Source of the DNA: Datisca glomerata
Lineage: Eukaryota > Streptophyta > Magnoliopsida > Cucurbitales > Datiscaceae
Direction of reading: 5' to 3'
Length of the DNA: 64,000 bases
NCBI GenBank assembly: GCA_003255025.1
Contig: QANY01000319.1
Location: 62,001-126,000, forward strand
Under the pieces are notes generated by a model. It did no database searches and was not told the origin of the DNA. It worked only from the letters and a program-made list of their open reading frames with translations. The first letter of the stretch is position 1, and the number at the start of each line of letters is the position of its first letter. Of the stretch, positions 13,201-26,200 are shown in pieces. The position numbers and the translations under genes are program-made.

Positions 13201-15150
13201 GCAAAGTCAACCTCTTTTTGGAGGCTCAAAATGTGGTCTAGAAATGATGTCATGAAAGTCCGTATCTATTTGGTCAATGATTTTTTGAATTCTACCATGT
13301 TAGACTCTCCAATAACTTATGTTAATGCTTCCTCCTTGGTTTACGAATTTTTGTGACTCATGTTTTTGCAGATTGTTGAAATTGTGCTCCGGCAAGGTCT
13401 TGTTCACCCTATTACTTGTGTTCCATATCTCATAGCCCTCGAAACAGATCCCTTGGAGGTGAACTCTAAGCTGGCTCATCACTTGTTGATGAAAATGAAT
13501 GAGAAGTATTTCTTCTAAAAAAGCCCTCTTTACTCTTTGTTTGTTGTCAGCACAATTATGTGAGTTAAATCAAAACATGTTTTTCAGGTATCCCGCATTT
13601 TTTGAGAGCCGTCTAGGGGATGGCCTTCAAATGTCTTTTATTTTCATACAAACTATTAGTGGTAATCCCGAATTTGTGAATAAAAAAATCCAATCAAAGG
13701 CCCCTGGCAACATGAAGGGGAGATCTGATGGTGTTACCTTGACTCAAGCAAGGCTTGGAGTTTCTCGAATCTACAAGCTCATCCGAGGAAACAGGGTTTC
13801 TAGGAATAAATTTTTGTCCTCAATTATACGGAAGTTTGATAGCCCGAGCTTGAACGATTCAGTAATCCCTTTCATGATGTAAGTTCTTTTTTTCTTATTT
13901 ATTTGTTTGTTTTTTGTCTGAAAAATATCTAGATTTACATATAAGTTGGCCGGAAGCAATGAATCAGGAGTTCATATTTCTTTTCCAGGTACTGCACAGA
14001 AGTCCTAGCTTTGCTACCATTCACACAACCTGATGAGCCCCTATATTTGGTTTATGCCATTAATCGGGTAATACAAGTTAGGGCTGGGGCACTTGAAGCC
14101 AATATGAAGGCCTTAAGTTTGCATTTGTCACAAAGGAACACTCTGAAGATATCGCACGAAAATGGAATTATCCAACAACCACCAGCTGTTTATCCTTTTC
14201 TCAATCACATTGATTTAAATGGGACATTCCAACTAGACCAATCTGGTCAGCCTATCTATAATCATATAACGTCACTAGATTTGAATGGGAGAATCCCACA
14301 GGAGCCAGTTGCTCAGCCCGATGTTTCTTGCAGTATCTCGAAAGATGATCTTGAGAAAATCCAGGTAACTTTTCCTTTTTGGGTATAACTACATTATGGC
14401 TCTGAAAAAGCGACGAGATAGAATAATATCGAGCAAATAAGAATATCCTTATTCTTATATTCTCGACTCTTGTTTTGAATCTTTGATACCCAGTTTTCCT
14501 GGTGGTTATACAGGTAGATAGTCTAGCAGCTATTGCATTGCAACTACTTTTAAAGCTAAAGAGGCACCTTAAAATTGTGTATGGCCTGAATGATGAGCGA
14601 TGTCAGGTAAAATTGTAAAAAGACAAATTATCCTAAAGAAAAGCCAATCAATTTCTCCCATGGTTGAACAATATTTTATGCTTTTAAAACAGGCATTTGC
14701 TCCTAATGAACCTCCAAAACCTGGAGAAGCTCTCTGCAGGCAAAATATTCCCTTCAACATCAGTGATACGTGCACCAGTTTGCCATCAACTCATCAAGAA
14801 TTAATACAAAGATATCAGGTAAGGACCCATCTAAATCCTCCCTGGAAACCAACCCACAAATCATCAACTTTGATTGGTTTCAAACACACTTGTTCCTTAT
14901 GTACATTTTTATCGTGCAGGAATTAAAGAATGCATTAAAGCAAGATACAATTGATTACTCAACATACACTACGAGCATCAAGCGGAAGCGTCCCACTCCC
15001 AGAAAAGGGAGAAGATCTATGACCATGACTGGGGGAGATGAAGAGGATGACGACGACGATGAAGATTGGAATAATGGGGGTAATGGGGGTAAGAGGTTAA
15101 ATAATAGTGGCAGGAAAGGTAACTATAACAGAGGAAGTAGGCAACGGTAA
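1976..15150 (+). CDS. SCC2: Sister chromatid cohesion protein SCC2 (NIPBL/adherin), 28 exons
   Basis: Loader subunit that, with SCC4, places cohesin on chromosomes in the nucleus. Exons reconstructed from frame and GT-AG junctions: 1976-2232, 3384-3493, 4406-4542, 4618-4714, 4827-5083, 5695-5802, 5912-6023, 6415-6511, 6618-6804, 6924-7355, 7426-7958, 8045-8252, 8325-8375, 8511-8669, 8764-8931, 9585-9884, 9964-10116, 11031-11200, 11362-11470, 12341-12502, 12588-12692, 12762-12995, 13372-13505, 13588-13878, 13989-14364, 14514-14606, 14693-14818, 14920-15150. Total 5397 nt, 1798 aa, close to the plant family size. The N-terminus has the plant signature [24 protein letters not shown] finger lies at residues 665-709 (C665, C668, C680, C683, H688, C691, C706, C709), typical of plant SCC2. 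Leucine-rich HEAT-type helices fill the rest. The tail (about 1743-1798) is basic, then acidic ([10 protein letters not shown]), then Gly/Asn-rich. Start chosen at 1976 because the preceding in-frame codons lack a conserved Met. No break seen; transcript not verified. Confidence 0.95.
3175..3320 (+). repeat. Possible tRNA-derived SINE in SCC2 intron 1
   Basis: A GC-richer island inside an AT-rich intron contains GGTTCGAATCC at 3239-3249, an exact match to the pol III B-box. A-box-like sequence is only approximate (near 3184-3194 or 3213-3223) and the spacing is not ideal for a tRNA. No cloverleaf with a proper acceptor stem was found, so a SINE head is likelier than a tRNA gene. Boundaries and target-site duplication are not resolved. 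Confidence 0.35.
10147..10208. repeat. (CT)n microsatellite, SCC2 intron 17
   Basis: A 60-base CT tract with one TTT interruption sits about 30 bases after the exon 17 donor of SCC2. It is intronic and should not affect the protein. Confidence 0.9.
13056..13096. repeat. 20-bp tandem duplication in SCC2 intron 22
   Basis: The unit GCTGTTAATGAATAGAAGAA occurs twice head to tail. It is intronic, with no effect on coding. Confidence 0.75.
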
Positions 15151-16056
15151 TACTTGTATGTAATTTGATAGGTAGGCTAACTTGTACATTGCTTAGGTGA
15201 AAAAGAAATAGGAATATGATAGAGGGGGGGGGGGGGGGGGNGGGGGGGGGGGGGGGGGGGGCATATAGAAAAGCGCTGAAGGGCCTTTTGGGCCCTTTTT
15301 GGACTTTGGAGCGCTTTCCTTGGCTGTTTCCATCATGTAATTTGTTTTGCAATATAATAATTTTATTCTTTATTGCTGATAATATTTTTGGCTTCATTGC
15401 ATTAATTTCATCCAGTAGTGGAAAGTCTGTTGTTTTGGTACGAGTTTTTGTTGGGGTTCCAAGAAATATGAAATAAACCATGATTTTTTTGCTACAGGAG
15501 AATTAGATACTAGAAAAAGAGTTGTTCTTTGTAATTTCATGTAGCCTTCAAGTGCCTACGGAAGCAGAACTCTTATTTAACCTGAATGGTTCAATGTGGA
15601 AATATAAATGCTTTATGGTTATCACTGAACTTGTACACCATGTCCTCAAAAAATTTCCCGGGATATCAGATTTTTTGAAGCAGACTTGATGTGAGCTAAG
15701 GAGTAGATTTGAATGCAAAAAATGTATGAATAAATAATTTGGATAATGATTAGAAGAATAAGGAATAAGACGAATTTTAAGTTGGAATATTATGGAAACA
15801 CTGCAAATTACGCTTCCTAATTCCATAAAAAGAAATATTGAATGTGATCATTGATGCTTGAGATCGTGCAACCGAAGGCAAAATACTCGAACTTCTTAAT
15901 ATTCAACACTTTATTAAGCTTAACCAAAAAATACATCGTTTGTTAATATATGTATGGGAGCATGAAAAGATTGCGATAAATTACGAAAGCTACACCTCAG
16001 TACTTGAGAAAAAAGTGGCAGCCACGTAGTTGGACGGAAGTCCCTTGTTAAGTCTC
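15151..16056. other. Convergent 3' region between SCC2 and BCCP
   Basis: About 0.9 kb separates the SCC2 stop (15150) from the BCCP stop (16057, opposite strand). It contains a long G run with one undetermined base (15224-15261) and AT-rich sequence suited to polyadenylation of both genes. ORFs here are low-complexity or shadow frames. Confidence 0.6.
15224..15261. repeat. Poly-G run containing an unresolved base
   Basis: 17 G, one N at 15241, then 20 G, just 74 bases past the SCC2 stop and therefore probably in its 3' UTR. The N is the only ambiguous base I noticed, which suggests a sequencing or assembly failure through the homopolymer. True length is unknown. Confidence 0.9.
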
Positions 16057-16142
16057 TCATGGTGCTATGACAAAAAGAGGCTGCATGGAGAAAGTAATAA
16101 CATTAGAGTATGTATACATATATATACATACACAAGCATATA

Positions 16143-16208
<66 letters not shown>

Positions 16209-18141
16209 CCGTGTCTACACTAACTGGTTTGCCATCCTCAAGTAATATCTCGGTGATGGTTCCAGACTGATCAGCCTGAAAGGATAATGGAAATTACATG
16301 CTTATATCTCTATATCATTGATCTCCTCAAGTTCTCAAACATGAAAATGTGACTCAACATTAAATGGGAATGAAAAGAACCATAAATCAAAATCAACAAA
16401 GTGGTAGTTATATCTAATCTTGTAATAGTCAAGACTTTATACCAATAACTAGACTAAAGTTCGGAAAAAAAATTGGGGGAGAGAAGTTGATACTGAAAAG
16501 ATGGAAAGAGAAAACACATACCTCAATTTCATTCATCAATTTCATGGCCTCAATAATGCAAATGACCTGGCCTTTTTGCACTTTGGATCCAACCTAAAAA
16601 CAAACAAATGAGGGAAATTATCAAATTCATGTTTTTGTGTCAAGAGGAGTACTATAGATGCACATATTGTTTCTTTGAATCACTTCAAAATTTGCCCATT
16701 CATGCCCATTCAAGCATGAACGGATCAAGAAAGAAATTCAATTCGTTTGTGATGGTAGCCATTTATCGTCTATCTTTGCTATCTAAATTAGCTTACCTTA
16801 ACAAATGGAGGTTCACCAGGCGCAGGACTTCTGTAAAATGTTCCAGCCATGGGAGATTTTAGAGGCGGATGAGATGGACTACTTATTTTTGCAGGGGCAG
16901 GGGAGGCAGGGGCAGGTGCAGGAGGATGTGCAGGAGCAAAAGCAGCTGCAGGGGTTGGTGGAGGTGGAAGGTGATACATGGCAGGCTGCATTGTGGCAAT
17001 AGGAGCCACTGGTGCAGGCGGTTGTAATGCTTCTTTTTTTCTTATTATGATTTCACAGTCCAATTGCTTGAGTTGGAGTTCCATAATATCTCTTGAATCA
17101 ACAAGTCTGTTCATAAGGAGTTATGTCAATTTCAACAATCAAAATAATAAACGTCTAAGATGCGAGTGAAGTTGAAGTGGACACTTTCGTGACTTACTTG
17201 ACAAGGTCTGATACTTGAGTCATAAAGGCTGAAATTGATGATGCATCTGGGACACCCTTCTGACCAGAAAATTCTTTGACAGGCTCATCTTTCCCTTCCA
17301 CTGATGCAGTTGCAAGGCTAGATGGAGTTGGGGGCGTAGAATTGGAAGATTTTTCAGCATCAACCTTGTAAAACAAACATTTCAGATTCAGATCAATGAC
17401 ATCTCATTAAAATATGAAAAAAATTTCTCACAGCAACGTCATACCTTGTTAAGCTGGGCATATGCAATTAAACCGGCAGACTTCTTCTTGTTAGGTCCCT
17501 ACGAGAGAATAAAGCAAAAAGTCACCATTGAAACCCTGCTAAAAGTGAACATCTTGATGGTGAAATATCATGCTTGGTCGGAATGTCCATGTAGCATGCA
17601 TTTTTAATGGTTGAAAACCTTACATAAAATCTAGCACACTGACAGAGCAAAAAAAGCTTCTTGCTCATTGTCAAAACACTTCGCTACGTTTTTTTTATAT
17701 TATTTCACCCAAAGTTTCAAGAATTTAGCATTAAATTCATACTAAATACATCTCAGACATGATGAACCGATCTAGAACGATAATAGGTGATTGACATACT
17801 ACTTAAATGTCAGCTTCTCTGACGTTAACTATGTATCAAAATTAATCAACCATGCAAAAAGTTTCAAGTACTTGAACTGTCAGCTGCAGATAAACATCAC
17901 CAAGACGAGTGAATGTTGTTAACTTGAAGATTAAATGAGAGAATATGGCACTGACCTCAAACCGAGAAAATGCCGGATTGCCAAGTGAAGATCCAGATGA
18001 AAGTGAAGCGTTGTTACTGAACCCGCGACGACTAAACCAGAGCTTCTGCTTATGCTGGTATTCATGCGAATTCTTTTGCGCAATAGATCCAAAACCATCC
18101 AACGGCGAGGCCTTGGGGCACGGGACTGTGAACGAAGCCAT
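16057..18141 (-). CDS. BCCP: Biotin carboxyl carrier protein of plastid acetyl-CoA carboxylase
   Basis: Carries the biotin that moves CO2 between biotin carboxylase and carboxyltransferase of the heteromeric plastid acetyl-CoA carboxylase, the first committed step of fatty acid synthesis. Exons on -: 18141-17956, 17498-17445, 17364-17198, 17106-16797, 16593-16522, 16275-16210, 16080-16057. Total 879 nt, 292 aa. The N-terminus, rich in Ser and basic residues, fits a chloroplast transit peptide. A Pro/Ala-rich swinging linker covers about residues 155-215. The biotinyl domain begins SPMAGTFYRSPAPGEPPFVK (220-239) and holds EAMKLMNEIE with biotin-accepting Lys257, so it is a true BCCP and not a biotin-less BADC homologue. 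The last exon is only 24 nt and encodes PLFVIAP plus stop. All junctions are GT-AG and in frame. Confidence 0.95.
16146..16205. repeat. (GA)n microsatellite in the last BCCP intron
   Basis: About 60 bases of uninterrupted GA on +. On the BCCP transcript this is (CU)n beginning directly after the exon 6 donor (GTGACT, intron 16209 to 16081), so it makes up nearly half of a 129-base intron. Confidence 0.92.
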
Positions 18142-20055
18142 TTGAGACCGAACTCAGAACCAAAATAAGCTCAGTAGATCCCAAATCTGCGGTCTTTGCG
18201 TTTGTCGAACTGAAATGGAATAGAGAAAATGAGGAATTGGGAGGCCGAGTTGATGGTTTTGTAGTGGCAAAATGCGAAATTGGGGGCGATGAGATCAAAG
18301 CTTCAGATTTGGGAAAACAAACGGGGAAGCAGAGAAGGAAAAAATGAGAAGAATTGGGAGTCGGATGGACTGAGATAAAGAACAGTGTTTGCTTCGTTTC
18401 GATAACAACGAAGCGACTATCAATATCGACCGATTTAACCAAACCCCCAACTACATATTTAACACTTTTGACACAATCTGACAAAGAACAAAGGGTTTTT
18501 CCTCCAACATTCTAGGGTTCGGTCCCACTTCTCAATCTAACTCTCTGGTAACCATATGAACTCAGATCAAATGTAAAATTAAACAAAAAAAGTTCATATT
18601 TTTATAAAGGCTAAAATACAAAACATTCACATATAATTTGCCTAAAATGTAAATTATTTCTCCAATTTTTTTTTCATATTTTTATACATTGGTATTTAAG
18701 GAACTGTAAAACACACTATTCTTTTAGAGAAAAGTATTAAAACTAACAATTAGTTAAATGTCGTTAAAATTCTATCTATTTTCTCATTATTTTAACTCCT
18801 TCATTTCCTCATTTTTTGGATAGCGTCCCTCATTTTTAGGGATCCCTAACATGAGGGTTAAGTTCCCTCAATTTGGGCCGTCCCTGTTTAAAACGGACGG
18901 CTCAGATCTCCTCTTTTTTCTTTTTACTTTTTCTGACAGTTTTATAATTTTTCTTTTTCTTTTCTTTTTTATGTTATTCGAATTTGCATCCTGGAGTGTC
19001 TGTTAACGGATGGCCCATATGCAATATATTTGTCTCCTATTCTCAAAACAGGAGGCGATCTGCATCCTCATTTTTACATCTTATATAAACAACTTCATAA
19101 ATTCTCTCATTTTTAGACCTAAATTCTCAAATTTCTTTATTACCTCAATTAAAATACAGATCATATGTCATTTTACTTTCTATTTTTTAACATTTTATCA
19201 TTTATAATATAGTACATTGATTCACATGATTTCCATTATACATTTTTTTCGTTGGAAATGATGGACCACATCAAAGTATGTCATCGTGCATCCATCCAAA
19301 ATTTCAATGAGTATGTAACCAGAATAAATACATCTTAAACAACATCTGCCCTATTTACATCATACCCTTCCATTTTCTTGGGGAATTAACATTGGTACAC
19401 AAGGGACTAACATAGGCTTTGCATGCAACCTGATAAAGACATAAAATAACAACTTAGAATCAAGAACCTCAGTTAAAAAATATAAATAAAAAGTTTCATC
19501 GAATGTGATTCGGAGGAGCTTATAAGATAACACTATATTTAAAAAAACAAAATTTTACAGTAAAACATTTATTGCTTTGGTCCATTTTTTAATTGAGGTA
19601 CTAAAAAAATTTGACAATTGAGGTCTAAAAATGGATAAAATTTTAATTAGGTCGTTAGTTTTTAACATTTTTATTTAACACAAAAATATGTTTTTATCGT
19701 TTCTCAAACTATAAGGTATACAAATATAAAATGAAGTTTAGAGCTGTAATTTATAAATAGGTTAATCCATTTCATCCGCGGAACGTTTAGCTTTTGCAAT
19801 TAAATTGCAAAATGGACAGTTAAAGTTATTGCTTACTTGTTTGGTAGATTTCTAGTGGTACCTTTTACAATAAACCGAAGAATAAAACGTTGTTCTTAAT
19901 TTATTTCTCTGACCATATTTCCATCACTCTTGCGTAAAAACATTATTTAAAAAAATGATAATTTAGCAAAAATTAACCATGAACAAACCAATGTTACCCA
20001 GATCACTGTTCATTCCGGTACGTGGATCGGAATAAACGATCATTGTCTCGAACAA
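18142..20055. other. BCCP promoter and AT-rich intergenic DNA
   Basis: The first 400 bases upstream of the BCCP start (to about 18540) are relatively GC-rich and should contain its 5' UTR and core promoter. The rest is AT-rich with no recognised gene. Short ORFs such as the one at 19010 have no domain. Confidence 0.45.
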
Positions 20056-21252
20056 GGAACATAGGGGTAGGCTTTTACAGATCTTTTATTTGGAACAAAA
20101 TACCATGACTCGAATCGTAGAGCATTTTTACTTGGATCGTATACATAGTTAGGTTATGGGGATTCAAAACATAATTTGTATTATTTTATTGTAAATTATA
20201 TAGATGTTACTGATTGTATTATAATCTTAAAAATAATTAATAACATACATAATCACTAAAAAGTAATCAATATTCAAAAAATCGACCAAACCGAATCGAA
20301 CCGTTTCGGTTCGGTCGGTTATCATATTATTCAAATTTTCGTTGGTTTAGGATATAGAAAAACCTCAATTTGCGGTTCGGCTTACGGTTTAAAGAGATTA
20401 AAACCGCTAGGAACTGAACCACACCGATATATATATTTAAAAAGATACAGATAATTACTAAATTAGTGGTAGGTATTTTGTTAGATAAGTCTTCTTACAT
20501 GTGGCAGTGCATGAGTTCGATCTCATCTCCAACCTTTTCTCATTATTTTTTATTTTTTAATCCTTCAACCTTTAAAAACCATAGATTTTAAGTTCAAATA
20601 GCTCTAACTTTCTAAATGTTCGCAATCTCTCTCTTTTTCAGACTCATACCTTTATCTCTTGTCTCTCTTCCCCCAAGTCTCCATCGATCTCTCCCCATCT
20701 CGTTTTTCTCTGTCCATTGTCTCTATCGATCGTCTCTCTCTTGTATATACTCTGTTTTCTCTCTTACATATCTCACCGTTGATGAACTTTTGTGGCCAGC
20801 GGTGGCCAACACTACACAACCGATGAAGATTACGAAGATTTTGTGTTCACCTCTTTTAGATCTGAGCCAAACTCACACCAGAAAATTTGTGTTCATCTTA
20901 TCCAGATCTGGTAGAATGGGAGATTTTTTTTTCAAATTACTTGTTATGTATTCTGTTTTTTGAAAGTTTTATCCCTTATTTTAGAGTTTTAACTTTCTAA
21001 CTTTTCTCTGTGATATTTGATCTGGATATATAGGATTAAAGACTTCTTCATCTTTGTTTTTCTGAGATTTGGATGTTTTGGAGTTTTCCTGTAAGTTTCT
21101 GTTAATCTGCCGATTCGGTCCGGTTCTTTTCGGTTTCCTTTGTTTTTTCACAGATCAGTTCAGTTCAGTTTACATATATTGTTCAGTTCAGTTCGATTTT
21201 GATAATTAAAAAAAACACAATTATGATTACGGTTCGCTTACACCCCTAATAG
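20055..21252. mobile_element. Possible DNA transposon with TAGGGGT-type ends
   Basis: The left end reads ATAGGGGTAGGC and the right end GCTTACACCCCTAAT, an imperfect inverted pair. Inside, each end has degenerate copies of an ACCGAACC/GGTTCGGT motif (20285-20400 and 21110-21235). The middle holds a pyrimidine-rich stretch with ORF 20616-20963, which has no recognisable domain and may be captured sequence. No matching target-site duplication was found, so the boundaries are tentative. Confidence 0.35.
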
Positions 21253-23276
21253 AATCCGCAACTTAAGAAAAAGTCCCAAAGGTAAAATGCCCAAATCTTA
21301 ATAAAAGACCCCAGACCAAAACCTAATAAACCAAACTGATGGAAACCCTAATCATTCTCTTCTCTTTCACTTCCCTATTTTGACCAAAATCATTTCACCC
21401 CTTAAAGTTTTAACCACTTTTTTATTCATTTTTAAACTTTTTTATCCATCAAATAACCATCCTGACTATCAAAATTCAGTTAATTTCACATGTACACAAT
21501 ACGTGTTAATTTTTCTTTTGTCTTCAACATTATAATGAAATCGCACCCATGTTTTTTCCCTTCCAAATTAGTCAGAGTTTCTTTTTCATTTTCATTGATT
21601 TGCCAAAAATTAGTTCAACAAGATAACATTCAGCAAGCCACAGTTTCATCTCCTTCGATTTCAATAGTAGCTCGATGTCATCTCCTTATACTTCAGTTTT
21701 CATGAACTTTGCCTAACTGTTTTTTTTTTCAGGAATCATCTTATTATTCATCATTCATGAATAAATTGATCAATTTTTTCTAACTGAATATTAAAGGATT
21801 TTTACAGTTTATTTTCTCTATTGGCCACTTCATCAAGCAGTGGATCGGTTTCTAGAGGGTTAAAAAAATTTTGTTATTGTGGTTTAAAGCTCAATTAAGG
21901 ACATCTATGACATACGTACAATTCAGATACATTGTATGTGATGACACCACAAGTAAAAAAACATGCTTAGACCAAGAGGACATTGTCTCTTTTGCCAATT
22001 TTTTTTTGTAATTGGTATAAAAACGCCGAACACAAACCCTATGCGATGCATGTGGCATCACTTCCTTTAAAGTTTTTACTAAACCTTTTTGTTTTTACTT
22101 GACATGAATGTGGAGAACATGTTAGCACCAATTTATCCCAACATCTCCATAAATCACTTTTAAGTCACATTTGTTTCAGACTCTCAACAGCATAACGAAT
22201 TAGATACATATTATCGTTTCCTAACAACAACTAACAATACACCCCCTAAAACCCTTATGAGATGACAACCACTCAAACAAATTAGTGGTCTACATCCACC
22301 TATAAAACTTTGTTTACAAAAAAATAAGCAACAAAAAATTAAGAATACATCAGGAATAATAGTGGTCAAGTGCACGACAATTGGCCATTTTATGGCGTTC
22401 ACACCGATCTTTTAACTCACGAGGGTTATTTGATAGATGCAAAAAATTTAGAAACCAGTAGAAAAGAGGTTAAAATTCAAGGAGGTAAAGTGATTTTGAA
22501 TTAAATTACATGGGGTGAGGGTTTTGCAAATGAGTATATTGAGAATAATAATGGTCACATTTACATGTGTGACCATTTAAACGACGTTTACACCGACTTT
22601 TGAGGTCAGGATGGTTATTTGATGGATAGAGAAAGTTTAAGAACTAATAAAGAAGATAAATTTAAGGTGTGAAGTAATATTGGAAAATGACAAACAAGTT
22701 TAAAACAGTCCCTACAATTCACATCAAAGATAATATGGCAAAAGACTTTTCTAGTGTAATGAAGATCAAGGTTTGATTGTTTTATCGAATCTCATCAAAA
22801 GTATACGGTATTTTATAACACCCCCCCCTCGCCAGAACAAAGAAAGTACCTTTCGGTGTCCAGAGTGTTTCATAACCGTATCTGAAAGGAAACATTGGTA
22901 GTAGATAAAACATTGAGGAGGCTCTTAAATAAAGACAGAACATTTGATCAAAAGATTGTACATCTGTCGTTTGGTAGATTTAGGAAAAGAGGTAATACAC
23001 TCGATAATTTTTGCTATCAGCAGTTCGTCTAACAGCCGAACCACATAATATCAGCAGAGAGAAGACCGACTTGACTTTTATACTCAGTATTGTGTTGCAG
23101 AGAAGAGAACACATTTATTTGTGTCAAAAAGTATTAAGAAATTACCTAATACAAATAAACAGAAATAACCGCCCGACAAGCATCTACCATGCATTTAATT
23201 GCGTAAAGGTACAAAATAGCTGGAACGACACCACCCAGGGAAGATGAAGAATCGGAGAGAGAAAAATGAAATGAAC
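21253..23276. other. Intergenic DNA downstream of the MPP-beta gene
   Basis: AT-rich with no recognised gene. Short stretches near 22380-22440 and 22560-22640 resemble each other (a CCATTT...GTTCACACCGA / CCATTT...GTTTACACCGA motif followed by TTATTTGATRGAT), suggesting an old duplication. The 3' UTR of the minus-strand peptidase gene lies at the right end. Confidence 0.45.
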
Positions 23277-26200
23277 TTAGTAGCGGTTCCAGTAAGTCCT
23301 GCGTCTGAACCAGTTGTAATCAGGCAAGCCCTGGATAGGACCCATGGCAGCAATTGCAATATCCTACAACATCAACCAATTTATAATGTCAAGAACATGC
23401 AGACTAAACTGAAAATGTTACTAAATTCTGTCCAGTACTGTGTAAATTGAGGAGATTAATCCTTACCCTGTCATAAATAAATCGGTTTGCAACGCGTTTG
23501 ATGGTGCTAGCATCAACTGCATCAATTCTAGCAAACAACTCGGCAAAAGGGATTCTTCGACCATATGTAAGGAGCTGCAAACGTGACAAAGAAGCAATTG
23601 TGATCAAGGAGGAATGTCCACGAAGTGTGGGATTGATCAGGACTATTTTCTTCATTTAGACTGATCAAAGAGTCATTCTCTTCGTTTAGTGCTCATGTCT
23701 GTTTCTATACCATAACAGGAGACCATCTACTCTGGCTAAAATGACAAGTAAATGACCAAGAGAATGAATTGATGGTTAACAAGATCGTAATTTATTGATG
23801 ACAAGGTCATAATTTATTGAGCATTGAGTATAACCAAGTGTAGTGAGTGACGGTTAACAAGGTCGTAATATAATAGACTTCATATCAGCATAGACAAGTT
23901 CCGTCGAAGAACGAGGGGACCTCATCGTCTGTCTTTCTATAAGAAATAAGGTTTGTATTGATGTGTAAAATTTACAAAGACTTCGGAGGATAAAGCCTCA
24001 TAGTTTATGTTGGATCCACTTCTTTTTTCTTTTTCATTTTTTTCATGTTCGACCCACTTCTACATAGCATAGCTGATAGTTCATTAATCCAAAACAATAA
24101 ATAATTAAATTAGCATAACATTTAGGTACGTAACACACCTGACGGCCGATGTCTTCGGCTACAGGACTTGTTCCATCTATGTGAAGCAACAGAGAAGATT
24201 TCAACTGCAACAGAACAAATCAATTGATAATGGCCATGGGAGTAAGACAAGGGTGTACAATCAACATAATTTTAACTGCTTGCAGGTTTTAAGCAGTAAA
24301 TTGCAGCATGAATCAAGGTAGATGAGCACATGTTGTTACCTGGTTACGAGCACGGGTAACATCAGCTTCAGAAACTCGATATGCCAACTTGGTTGTCTCA
24401 TACATTATTGCATAGGCTAAATCGTCTAAGCAGTCAGGCTGAAAAAGAACACAACACCTGAGTCTTGATAAAATAAAAGCACAATCTCGTTTCAGATAGA
24501 ACATGAAAAATAGTTCAGGCATGCGCTGAGAACTGTAGAAATGTGTAAAAATCTGATAAAGAATCAGATGTAACAGTGATCCAACCCATTAGAGTGAATG
24601 ACCCATTCCTTTCAGTAAGAGTGATATAATTCATGACACATTTAGATTAGTCATCGATCATTTTCAATATTAGAACCATTAAGTAACGAGTAGTATGTAT
24701 GTTCAAATATAAGACAATCCATATAACTATTTCAATTAAGTTGGTTTAACAAGCTCTAAAAGTACCTTTGCTACAGTTCAAATATAAGACAATCCATATA
24801 ACTATTTCAATTAAGTTGGTTTGACAAGCTCTAAAAGTACCTTTGCTACAGCATACACGCCAAATAATCCAGTGTCCTTGTAGTTGGTATTGAAAGCCAT
24901 CATGCTTTCAGCTATTTCATTGATCCCAACCCTTTGAGCTAGCTCAGAACTGTTCACAAATTTGAAAAGTAATGAATGCAGTTAGGTAATAGTTGTGAGA
25001 AAGTAGTAGTGAGGCAAATCAAGATTTAATCTGAGACACAAGAGGCTGATAATCCTATAGATAGAGGAAACTTTTAGGCCAAAAAAGCTCACCCCATATG
25101 CTTTCCACCTCCAGCACTTTTGTTCCAGGAACCCAACATCGCTTGCATGACCATAAGAGCAATGGAGTCTGGATCCGTCCAAGATGCTCCATTGAACGCA
25201 ATGGCAAATTGTGCTAGAGGAATGTCATCATCGATTATCCTAACCTGTCACAAAAGGTAGAGAAAATTGAGGAATGAAGTTTACAATATACATGTTAGAA
25301 GGTATTTTGTGTAACTCTTCACACCTCAGAACCAGTAAAAACTGTTGGCTCTTTTGCAACTAATCGAGAAGCTGTAGTTGGATCTGATGACAACTTCGTA
25401 AACAATTTCTTCACTTCCTCAACAATGTCCTCATGCTTCACAGCACCAGAGGCAGCAACTACCTAACCGAATTCTCATCACACACATAAATCATTTCAAA
25501 GAGAATTGTGTAAAGGTATAATTTATGAATACAGCAATGAAAATAACATACAATTTAAGTTCTAAGGAAAACGGAACAGATAGAAAATATGCTTTCCTAG
25601 GGTGATAAATGACGAGAGAAATTTGCACACAATCTTTTACACACCATTCTAGGAGCCGTGTAGTGGGTCTGGATATAATTTTGAAGATGCTCCTTCGTGA
25701 TTGTTTTAATATTCTGAGCTGGACCAAGGATAGTTCTACCTAAAGGAGTGTACTGGAATGCAGTAGCATGCAAGTGGTCGAAAATGACTTCCTCTGTTTG
25801 ACCCTCAACCTACAGCAGTTAAGGTACAGAGAATGGTTAAACAACAGCTGTATGATGAAGTATCAAATATCAATGGAGATGAAGACAGGGACCTCAGGGC
25901 ACGCACGTCTACCTCTATAATCACCTTATATGCCAATAACAGAATGATTGCAATATGCAGAAAGACTTTATTTTGATTGAAAAAGTTTTCCATCTAGCAA
26001 GAATTAAGTAGTAATCACATAAATTAATAATGAATATCTTACAGGTAAACCAAAGGTCATGAAACGGACTACAAACTTATTTTTCAAATGTCTTTCTTAG
26101 AATGAAAATATGAAGTTGATTCTTATAAAAAGCATCCCAAGAGAAAATCACTTCGGAAACTCATTTCCTTTCCATCATTGTCTTCACTTTGACTACAAAA

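Noticed and set aside
15986..16052. Alternative last exon of BCCP (acceptor near 16045)
   Set aside because: An in-frame reading exists but does not match the family; the 24-nt exon at 16080-16057 encodes the conserved PLFVIAP end.
16030..16270. ORFs with long Arg-Glu runs on +
   Set aside because: Translation of the (GA)n microsatellite in the BCCP intron.
16805..17169. ORFs on + across BCCP exon 4
   Set aside because: Antisense shadows of the Pro/Ala-rich linker.
20616..20963. 115-codon ORF rich in Ser/Leu/Phe
   Set aside because: Product of a CTCTC-rich pyrimidine stretch; no domain and no homologue recognised.
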